In this document: positions 38,155 through 44,759 of the stretch, piece by piece
Numbering within the stretch: position 1 is the stretch's first letter
How the letters are laid out: each line of letters opens with the position of its first letter
Assembly: GCA_019459455.1 (NCBI GenBank)
Contig: JAIBEX010000009.1
Location: forward strand, 248,001 to 312,000
DNA length: 64,000 bases
From: Weeksellaceae bacterium
Lineage (GTDB): Bacteria; Bacteroidota; Bacteroidia; Flavobacteriales; Weeksellaceae
Reading direction: 5' to 3'
The notes under the pieces: generated by a model
Database searches by the model: none
What the model was told of the DNA's origin: nothing
The model's input: the letters and a program-made list of their open reading frames with translations, nothing else
Made by a program: the position numbers and the translations under genes

Positions 38155-38589
38155 TTAATTCGTGCGCTCTGTCTGTTTTCGGTAGTAAAACATTGGGATG
38201 ATGAGCAGTAAAATGAGCGGCTGGATTACAAATCTCCGGATATAGAAGGAAAACACATAGCCTACCTCAAATTCTGTATAAAGACAGTACAAATATACTG
38301 GAAAGCTGATCAGAAAAAAAATCACCATCAAGATAATGGCCTGCACAGTCCAGCGCCTGTTTTTAAATATGAAATGAATGGTCAGTGCAGAAAAAACAAG
38401 GTTCAACAAAAACCGTAAGAAATGATGCAGAATGAGTTTACCCCGTTTCAAGGGCGGGAATTCCAATTGTAAACCTACCTTGTGAAAGTAATCAATAAGG
38501 GGATCATAAAATATATGATCCTCCAGCGCACGCACTCCTATAAGGCCTGCGACACTAAGAACTACAAAAAGCCATTTACCTGCTTTCAT
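38155..38589 (-). CDS. Exosortase F system-associated protein
   Basis: A 144-residue membrane protein with about four hydrophobic helices, and a conserved LEDHIFYDPLIDYFH segment typical of the small partner gene found beside xrtF in Flavobacteriia. It overlaps xrtF by 14 bases, so the two are coupled. Its biochemical role is not established; it may hold XrtF in the membrane or handle its substrate. Confidence 0.85.
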   Translation of the reverse strand: MKAGKWLFVVLSVAGLIGVRALEDHIFYDPLIDYFHKVGLQLEFPPLKRGKLILHHFLRFLLNLVFSALTIHFIFKNRRWTVQAIILMVIFFLISFPVYLYCLYTEFEVGYVFSFYIRRFVIQPLILLLIIPMFYYRKQTERTN

Positions 38590-39109
38590 CAGTCTTTAAT
38601 GCAAAAAATTTAATCCAGACCAGCCACAGAATGACGACCATACCGTAAATAAATGCAGGAAACAGATAGTTGTGCGTCATTTTTCCGAACTGCGGGAGGT
38701 CAGAGAGCACCATATTAAGTCCGCTAATGCGCAAGACATTCATGAAATGAAGGAAAACCAAACCTGCAATTACATACAGGAACGTTTTGTAACCCCTGTA
38801 AAACGCAAGCACAAAAGCAGCGAACAGAATCATCACCGAGACCGCATTGCACCCTTCCACCATTCGGGAAACATACTTCTCCTTCACATAAAACCAGGTC
38901 GTAAGATTTTCGGGCTGATGATAAAGCTGTGTTGCAAATCCAAAAATATTCTGTACGTACTGCACCTGTAGTGCTACCCATTGTGAAAAAGAATCAAGGC
39001 CTCCGGATGCTGACTGGGTGAGATACCACTGATAACCCAGAAAAAGCACCAGATAAATAAAGGTAAACCTTAGCAGTATGAACAGTACCGGCTTGAAATC
39101 CTTGAACAT
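38576..39109 (-). CDS. xrtF: Exosortase XrtF
   Basis: A 177-residue integral membrane protein of the exosortase/archaeosortase superfamily, transpeptidase-like enzymes that process C-terminal sorting signals. The catalytic Cys is C87 (VEGCNAVS), followed by Arg R127 (NVLRISG) and His H146 (KMTHNYLFP), the superfamily triad in order. It is much shorter than EpsH-type exosortases, as expected for XrtF. Its promoter TATCTTTG at 39114-39121 almost touches the ATG. No protein in the window shows an obvious PEP-CTERM-like tail, so the substrate lies elsewhere or is unrecognised. Confidence 0.9.
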   Translation of the reverse strand: MFKDFKPVLFILLRFTFIYLVLFLGYQWYLTQSASGGLDSFSQWVALQVQYVQNIFGFATQLYHQPENLTTWFYVKEKYVSRMVEGCNAVSVMILFAAFVLAFYRGYKTFLYVIAGLVFLHFMNVLRISGLNMVLSDLPQFGKMTHNYLFPAFIYGMVVILWLVWIKFFALKTDESR

Positions 39110-39113
39110 AAGG

Positions 39114-39121
39114 CAAAGATA
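39114..39121 (-). promoter_or_regulatory. -7 promoter element abutting the xrtF start codon
   Basis: TATCTTTG on the minus strand with its G 5 bases before the A of the xrtF ATG. Start of transcription would coincide with the start codon. Confidence 0.45.
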
Positions 39122-39142
39122 GCAAAATCGGATGCAAATTAT

Positions 39143-39150
39143 TATATTTG
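39143..39150 (+). promoter_or_regulatory. -7 promoter element for the amgK-like operon
   Basis: TATATTTG at 39143-39150, so transcription would begin near 39155. This lies after an in-frame ATG at 39132 and before a TTG at 39168, favouring the TTG as start. It is back to back with the xrtF promoter. Confidence 0.45.
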
Positions 39151-39167
39151 TGCGATACTCAAAGATT

Positions 39168-40184
39168 TTGGAAAAAGCCCAACTGTTTCTGGAAAAATAT
39201 ACCAGGGAAAAGGCCTCAGCCTTTTACGCACTTCCCCAAAGCGGATCATCTCGCAGCAATTTTTTCGCTACATCGGCCGGTAAGGATTTCATCATCACTT
39301 ACAACGATAATTTACGGGAAAATGATAGTTTTTTCTATTTATCAAGTATTTTTTCGGATTTGAAACTGAATACCCCGCATATCTTTGAGATTTCGGATGA
39401 CCGAAAATTGTACATCCAGGAACATTTGGGTAAACATACCCTTTCAGATATCATTGATAAGGAAGGGTGCAGCGACCGCGTTAAATCAATCGTAAAGCAA
39501 AGTTTAACCCGCCTGTACGAAATGCAGCAACTTACCCGGGGGCAGATTGATTTCAGCCGGGCATTTGAATATGAACGGTATGATGAACTGCCGATCCAGA
39601 ATGATCTTTTTTATTTCAAGAGTTTCGTGGCAGATGTGCTGGAAATTCCTTACCATAAATCGAACCTGCTGAAGGAGTTTCGGAACCTTACTCTAAAACT
39701 CGAGCAACTTACGCCCCGATGCCTTATGATTCGCGATTTCCAGTCACGGAACATTATGGTGAATGACCGCGATGAAGTATGTTTCATTGACTATCAGTCC
39801 GCAATGGAGGGCCCGGCAATGTACGATGTAATCTCGTTTCTCTATCAGGCGAAAGCCAATTTCCCTGACGAATTCAAGGAGGAAATGCTGAAATACTATT
39901 TTTCACATTATGAAGATGCGACTGCGCATCAACTTTTAGAAGAGTCGCTGAATCCTCTGAAGCTAATCAGGTTTATGCAGGTGCTTGGTGCTTATGGCTT
40001 CCGCGGGCTTATCCAGCGGAAATCACATTTCATGACCAGCATTTCTGCCGGAATTGAGAACCTTTGCAGATTTGCAGTGACCTGGGATGAAATAGATGCT
40101 TATCCCGAACTGAAAAAACTCATACAAGAGCTGAAGACCGAAGAATCTAAAAATAAAATAGAAGCAATACTGAATAAAATATGA
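39168..40184 (+). CDS. AmgK-like sugar kinase (aminoglycoside phosphotransferase fold)
   Basis: A 338-residue kinase if it starts at the TTG at 39168 (350 from the ATG at 39132, which the promoter at 39143-39150 disfavours). The catalytic loop is RDFQSRNIMV and the metal-binding Asp follows in CFIDYQSAMEGP, as in the APH family. The nearest relatives by pattern are AmgK, which phosphorylates the anomeric hydroxyl of N-acetylmuramate and N-acetylglucosamine in peptidoglycan recycling. The overlapping RapZ-domain gene and the MurU-like gene next in line strengthen this. The exact sugar is inferred. Confidence 0.75.
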   Translation: MEKAQLFLEKYTREKASAFYALPQSGSSRSNFFATSAGKDFIITYNDNLRENDSFFYLSSIFSDLKLNTPHIFEISDDRKLYIQEHLGKHTLSDIIDKEGCSDRVKSIVKQSLTRLYEMQQLTRGQIDFSRAFEYERYDELPIQNDLFYFKSFVADVLEIPYHKSNLLKEFRNLTLKLEQLTPRCLMIRDFQSRNIMVNDRDEVCFIDYQSAMEGPAMYDVISFLYQAKANFPDEFKEEMLKYYFSHYEDATAHQLLEESLNPLKLIRFMQVLGAYGFRGLIQRKSHFMTSISAGIENLCRFAVTWDEIDAYPELKKLIQELKTEESKNKIEAILNKI

Positions 40185-40600
40185 GTCTTACAATAGAAAT
40201 ACACAGCTTTTCATACAAAAAAGGCGGCATACCGAAGGACGGCACTGGAAACGGGGGCGGGTTCGCGTTCGACTGCCGTGGAATCCTGAATCCGGGAAGG
40301 ATAGAAGAGTATAAACCGCAAACCGGCAAAGATGCCGCTGTCCAGGAATATCTTGAGACCAAAACTGAAATGCCCAGATTCCTGAAACTGGTGCAGGAAA
40401 TGATTGCCATCAACATTAAAAATTATCTGGAGAGAAACTTCGAACACCTGCAGATTAATTTCGGCTGCACAGGCGGACAGCACCGCTCCGTATACTGTGC
40501 GGAGAAGACCGCTGCATTTATCCGTGAAAAATATCCGCAGGCATTGGTGCACGTTCATCACGACGAGCAGCCACAGCTCAATAAGCAATCCCTATCCTAA
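40181..40600 (+). CDS. Free-standing RapZ C-terminal domain protein
   Basis: A 139-residue protein equal to the C-terminal half of RapZ only. Recognised segments are KDGTGNGGGFAFDCRGILNPGR and NFGCTGGQHRSVYCAE, the latter being the conserved CTGGxHRSV loop. The N-terminal P-loop kinase half is absent. In enterobacteria this domain binds glucosamine-6-phosphate and the small RNA GlmZ. Here it overlaps the AmgK-like gene by 4 bases (ATGA), with a MurU-like gene 4 bases after its stop. It may sense an amino-sugar in this pathway; that is inference. Confidence 0.88.
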   Translation: MSLTIEIHSFSYKKGGIPKDGTGNGGGFAFDCRGILNPGRIEEYKPQTGKDAAVQEYLETKTEMPRFLKLVQEMIAINIKNYLERNFEHLQINFGCTGGQHRSVYCAEKTAAFIREKYPQALVHVHHDEQPQLNKQSLS

Positions 40601-40604
40601 CCCT

Positions 40605-41318
40605 ATGAAAGCCCTTATTTTCGCTGCCGGAAAAGGAACACGGCTTAAGCCTTTCACAGATTACCATCCGAAAGCTTTGGTAAAAGTGAACGGAATTCCG
40701 CTGCTGGAAAGAAATATCAGGTATCTGCAATCATACGGCATCAACGATTTCGTTATCAACATTCATCATTTCGGAGACCAGATTCTGGATTTCCTGAAAA
40801 AGAACAGCAGTTTTGGCGCGAAGATTGAGATTTCAGACGAAAGAAATGAGTTACTGGAAACCGGGGGTGGTTTGGTTTTTGCAAAACCGTTCCTGAATCA
40901 GGAGGAGGACTTCCTCATCATCAACGCAGACATCCTTACTGACCTTAATCTTAGTGAGCTGGTGAGTTATCATAAACAAAATAATGATTTTGCGACACTA
41001 GCGGTGTCGGACAGGATCAGTTCGCGGAAACTTCTGTTCAATGACGAAATGATCCTTCGCGGATGGCTTCATGTGGAAAGCGGTGAACAGCGTTTGGCGG
41101 AATTCAACAAAGGATTTAAACCCTTGGCTTTCAGCGGCGTTCACTGCATAAATCCGTCAATGTTCAGCAAAATTAAAAGAACGGGGAAATTCTCCATTAT
41201 GGAGGAATACCTGGACATTATGCTTACTGAAAGTATTCACGGCTATAAACATCAGGCCCATTTGGTGGATGTAGGAAGACCGGAATCGGTAATCCTTGCG
41301 GAACAGTATTTTAAATAA
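40605..41318 (+). CDS. MurU-like sugar-1-phosphate nucleotidyltransferase
   Basis: A 237-residue nucleotidyltransferase starting at the ATG at 40605; the open frame runs further up but only through the RapZ-domain gene in another frame. The N-terminal signature AAGKGTRLKPFTDYHPKALV binds the nucleotide, ETGGGLVFA and INADILTDL follow. By pattern it matches MurU, which makes UDP-MurNAc from MurNAc 1-phosphate and UTP downstream of AmgK. Specificity could also be GlcNAc or another sugar. It lies between the RapZ-domain gene and the LOG-family gene. Confidence 0.82.
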   Translation: MKALIFAAGKGTRLKPFTDYHPKALVKVNGIPLLERNIRYLQSYGINDFVINIHHFGDQILDFLKKNSSFGAKIEISDERNELLETGGGLVFAKPFLNQEEDFLIINADILTDLNLSELVSYHKQNNDFATLAVSDRISSRKLLFNDEMILRGWLHVESGEQRLAEFNKGFKPLAFSGVHCINPSMFSKIKRTGKFSIMEEYLDIMLTESIHGYKHQAHLVDVGRPESVILAEQYFK

Positions 41319-41323
41319 GAATT

Positions 41324-42082
41324 ATGAGTAAAATTAAAAGAGGGAAAGGCCTTACCAAAATAATCACAGGACCCGAATTCGAAATTGACCAAAGACTCCA
41401 AAGCCATTTCCAGGAAAAGACCTGGGATGAGACGATCACCAAAGACAGCTGGATGGTCTTTAAAATCATGGCCGAGTTGGTGGACGGCTATGAAAAACTG
41501 GCCAAGATAGGTCCCTGCGTTTCTATATTCGGTTCTGCAAGGCTCAGGGAAGGTGATAAATATTATGAACTGGCTGTAGAGATTGCAGAAAAGATAACCG
41601 CTATCGGCTTTGGAATCATTACCGGAGGTGGGCCTGGAATTATGGAAGCCGGAAATAAAGGTGCCCGGAATGGTGAAGGGAAATCAATAGGGCTTAATAT
41701 CGACTTGCCCTTTGAACAGCATTTTAATCCCTATATAGACAAAAACTATTCAATGGACTTCAATTACTTTTTTGTGAGGAAAGTGATGTTTGTGAAATAT
41801 TCTCAGGGGTTTATTGTTATGCCCGGCGGGTTTGGAACCCTGGATGAGTTTTCTGAAGCCCTGACGCTCATTCAAACCGCTAAAATTGCCAGGTTTCCTG
41901 TAGTTCTGGTAGGTACCGAGTTTTGGAGTGGGCTGCTGAACTGGTTTAAGAACACTTTACTTAAGGACGGAATGATCGCCGAAGAGGACCTCAATTTGTA
42001 CCGTATTGTAGATTCCGCTGACGAGGCCGTATCGCACATCAAGGCCTTTTACGACAAATATACTATAGGTGTGAATTTTTAG
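41324..42082 (+). CDS. LOG-family Rossmann protein (TIGR00730 type)
   Basis: A 252-residue protein with the LOG/lysine-decarboxylase-like signatures GGGPGIMEAGNKGA and PGGFGTLDEFSEAL. Members release the base from nucleoside 5'-monophosphates (phosphoribohydrolase activity), including cytokinin activation in plants. The physiological role in this operon is unclear. It starts 5 bases after the MurU-like gene. Confidence 0.92.
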   Translation: MSKIKRGKGLTKIITGPEFEIDQRLQSHFQEKTWDETITKDSWMVFKIMAELVDGYEKLAKIGPCVSIFGSARLREGDKYYELAVEIAEKITAIGFGIITGGGPGIMEAGNKGARNGEGKSIGLNIDLPFEQHFNPYIDKNYSMDFNYFFVRKVMFVKYSQGFIVMPGGFGTLDEFSEALTLIQTAKIARFPVVLVGTEFWSGLLNWFKNTLLKDGMIAEEDLNLYRIVDSADEAVSHIKAFYDKYTIGVNF

Positions 42083-42093
42083 TTGGCATATAT

Positions 42094-42127
42094 TTTGCGA
42101 ACCTATAATGTATTATACCTATATTTG
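42094..42127 (+). promoter_or_regulatory. Promoter of the DUF6702 gene
   Basis: TTTG (42094-42097), 22 bases of spacer and TATATTTG (42120-42127), a two-box Bacteroidota promoter. Start is expected near 42132, 11 bases before the ATG. Confidence 0.6.
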
Positions 42128-42142
42128 AAAATATAAAAAAAA

Positions 42143-42613
42143 ATGAAAAAAATTTTACATATATTATCCATTTTAACAGTTTTTGTGATGTTCAGCTTTG
42201 CATCGCAGGACTTTTATTCGTCAATGACGAAAGTGGATTACGTAGAAGGCAGTAAGACGCTAAAGTTTACTACAAAACTGAATACCAGCCATATTTCAGA
42301 CGCCATTAAAATAAATCCCAACACAGCCCAGTTTGAAGCAGAAGTGAAGAAATACGTGAATAATAACCTCGACGTCTTCGTGAACGGTTCAGCAAGAACA
42401 CTTACATTTACTGGTAGCCAGGTTAAAGGAGAAACTGTTTGGGTGTATTTTGAATCTGGAGGCGTAGGTGAAATCAATTCGATGAGAATTAAGAATACGA
42501 TTCTTCTCGGAACATTTCCAAAACAGTTTAATCTTGTGAATATTGCTTATAAAGGACAGCAGAAAACGATGAATTTCCAGAGAGGAAAAGAAGTTAATGA
42601 GGTGTCATTCTAG
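42143..42613 (+). CDS. DUF6702 family exported protein
   Basis: A 156-residue exported protein with signal peptide ending near SFAS (residue about 21). The mature part alternates short strands (VDYVEGSKTLKFTTKLNTSHI, then VYFESGGV) and ends in GQQKTMNFQRGKEVNEVSF, the usual tail of the DUF6702 family. Family function unknown. Own two-box promoter; followed by a strong terminator shared with the convergent DUF5689 gene. Confidence 0.8.
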   Translation: MKKILHILSILTVFVMFSFASQDFYSSMTKVDYVEGSKTLKFTTKLNTSHISDAIKINPNTAQFEAEVKKYVNNNLDVFVNGSARTLTFTGSQVKGETVWVYFESGGVGEINSMRIKNTILLGTFPKQFNLVNIAYKGQQKTMNFQRGKEVNEVSF

Positions 42614-42638
42614 ATAAACCATCCACATTACTATAAAT

Positions 42639-42670
42639 AAAGAAGGACTGCTTTTCAGCAGTCCTTCTTT
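42639..42670. terminator. Bidirectional terminator between convergent genes
   Basis: A perfect 13-bp stem (AAAGAAGGACTGC and complement) with a 6-base loop. Its A and T ends serve both the DUF6702 gene and the DUF5689 gene. Confidence 0.9.
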
Positions 42671-42688
42671 ATTATTGAGAAAATTCTG

Positions 42689-44743
42689 TTACTGTCCTTT
42701 AACCTTTACATTGTCGATCTCCCATGTGGTTGATGCTGTTGTCGTAGACGTATACTTAAAGGCAATCCTGATATTCTTATTAACATACGCATTCAGGTTT
42801 AAGCTACCGGAACTGGTCCAGGTATTAAATGCGGTTAGATTGGTATCTAAAGCTGCCGGCAACTGAACCCAAGTGGTCGTTGAAGGTGTACCGGTGTAAT
42901 TTTCCGTGATGTAAACCTCAAGTGGGTTACCTGCGTACCTGCCGTCGGAATCAAATGACATGCTCGCTGAGGACAATCCGCTCAAACTGATTGGTTTTGA
43001 GATCAGCCAGTCTTCATTCACATTATTCACAGTCGCAAAGCCGTTCATTACCGCACATGGTGCAGGATTTCCAAAGTTCTGGATATTCCATACCTGAGCT
43101 CCCGAAACACTTACAGCAGTCCAGTTATCCGTTAAAGCTCCTGAAAAAGTCTCAGTGAAGATGGTTGCCGGAGGTATGCTGCCGTCGCATCTTGGGTTGT
43201 CCAAATCGGCGTGGACTTGTTTAGGAATCCAAAGTTGATAAGTGCCGTTGAAGATGCTTAAAATAGCAAAGACGTCACCTCTTCCTCCATCGACTTCGCT
43301 GCCTGCGAAAGTGGCAAAATTACTTGTTCTTAAGAGAATGGTATTTCCAGCGCAGTCTTTCAGGGTTCTGTTCGTAGCCGAAGTTCCTGCATAAGGCTTA
43401 CCAAGGTCAGCATCAATGAATTCAAGATCTCTGATTTTGATCCATCTTCCCACGTCTGCTGCTGTGAGCTGCGTGATGGTTCTTTCAGTTGGAACAACAG
43501 GCGAAACCGCAAGTCCGGAATCGAAGAAATGTTTGTAGACATCGGTTTCAGCAATCTGACCGACATTTCCGTTAAATGGCTGACCCAATTGGATTTCACC
43601 ATTAACATTACCTACATAAAGTCCGTTCAGTTTAATGTACACCTCCTTGCCGACTTTGAATCTAGAATCCTGGTAAAGGTTCGTTTTGTTGATGTTTACA
43701 CGGATTCCTCCTGTAGCGTCTTCCACATAAACATATTTGAAAAGGTTTCCGGTTTCATCGTTCGCCGTCACCTTTCCTTTCAGCACATAATTGCCGTTTA
43801 TCTGAGTAAGGGCGCCTGTATAGAACTGCTTCACTTCCGCAACTGTTTTGGGGGTCATGGCAGTCAGGTCAAGTGTGCATGGGTTCGCTGTAATCCCGTC
43901 CAGTCTTGGGAAGCTGTTCATATCAAGGTCCGATACCTTATTAATGTACATTTGGTAAGTCGAGTTGAACTTGCTGTAGATCCCAACAAACGTTCCGTTT
44001 CCTGCTGGGAGCATCTGATTTGCAAAAGAGGCGAAACCACTGTTTCTAACAACCCTGTTTGCTGTAGTGGTACCGTCGTTGATTCTTCTGTCCACACTCG
44101 TGCCGTCCGGAGCATAATTCATACATAGAACACGGCTGTCGAATTCCGCATTATTGATTTGGATAAGGGCTCCAAGCAGGTTATCATTTGCAGCGATCAT
44201 CTGAGCCAGGGTAAGTACTTTGGGCACAATTTTTTCCCTGATTGTACATGACCTGAAGATGTGTGCAGGAATAGCACTTTCAGGAATCCTGGCAACACCG
44301 TTCGCCGTGGTTACAGAGGCATCCTTCACGCCCAGCTGCACCAGATTTCCGTAGGTCCCCAAAGCGAGGTCATTCAGTTTAATATAAATCTTTGATCCCT
44401 GTGGGAATTTAGTGTAGGTGCTCACCGCATCCACACTGATCGTGAATCCATGAGTTGGATTCGTGGGACTGTCCTGGATGTAGATGGTCTTGTAAATGTT
44501 CCCGCTCTCGTCGGAGGACGATACGTATCCTTCCATCACCGCGGTGGAATTGCTTGGGAACACATAGGTGGTGCCCGTGTAAAGCGCCTTCACCTGTGCA
44601 ATAGTCATGGTGGCAGTAAGGTCCTGGCACTGGTAACCTGCAAGATTAGGCTCATCATATTTATCATCATGAACGCATCCGGTAATTACCAGGGAAGCGA
44701 ACACGATATATAAAAATTTCAAAAATGAACTGTATTTTTTCAT
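42689..44743 (-). CDS. DUF5689 surface lipoprotein with C-terminal jelly-roll domain
   Basis: A 684-residue lipoprotein (VITGC, Cys 23). It has two DUF5689 repeats, about residues 40-280 and 290-525. Each contains an OB-like unit: GYVSSSDESGNIYKTIYIQD in the first and GKVTANDETGNLFKYVYVED in the second, with a shared G-T-Y-Q-x-x-I end. Residues about 535-684 form a jelly-roll domain of the choice-of-anchor J type (AVMNGFATVNNVNEDWLIS to WEIDNVKVKG). It follows the TonB receptor by 16 bases, so it is probably its cell-surface partner. Ligand binding by the OB-like units, perhaps nucleic acid, is inference. Confidence 0.85.
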   Translation of the reverse strand: MKKYSSFLKFLYIVFASLVITGCVHDDKYDEPNLAGYQCQDLTATMTIAQVKALYTGTTYVFPSNSTAVMEGYVSSSDESGNIYKTIYIQDSPTNPTHGFTISVDAVSTYTKFPQGSKIYIKLNDLALGTYGNLVQLGVKDASVTTANGVARIPESAIPAHIFRSCTIREKIVPKVLTLAQMIAANDNLLGALIQINNAEFDSRVLCMNYAPDGTSVDRRINDGTTTANRVVRNSGFASFANQMLPAGNGTFVGIYSKFNSTYQMYINKVSDLDMNSFPRLDGITANPCTLDLTAMTPKTVAEVKQFYTGALTQINGNYVLKGKVTANDETGNLFKYVYVEDATGGIRVNINKTNLYQDSRFKVGKEVYIKLNGLYVGNVNGEIQLGQPFNGNVGQIAETDVYKHFFDSGLAVSPVVPTERTITQLTAADVGRWIKIRDLEFIDADLGKPYAGTSATNRTLKDCAGNTILLRTSNFATFAGSEVDGGRGDVFAILSIFNGTYQLWIPKQVHADLDNPRCDGSIPPATIFTETFSGALTDNWTAVSVSGAQVWNIQNFGNPAPCAVMNGFATVNNVNEDWLISKPISLSGLSSASMSFDSDGRYAGNPLEVYITENYTGTPSTTTWVQLPAALDTNLTAFNTWTSSGSLNLNAYVNKNIRIAFKYTSTTTASTTWEIDNVKVKGQ

Positions 44744-44759
44744 TGTAGTATTTTTATTG

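Noticed and set aside
39132-39167. ATG start of the AmgK-like gene at 39132
   Set aside because: A -7 promoter element lies within these codons, so the transcript probably begins after this ATG; the TTG at 39168 is preferred. Uncertain.
40404-40604. Upstream extension of the MurU-like frame
   Set aside because: It overlaps the RapZ-domain gene in another frame; the signature MKALIFAAGKG starts at 40605.
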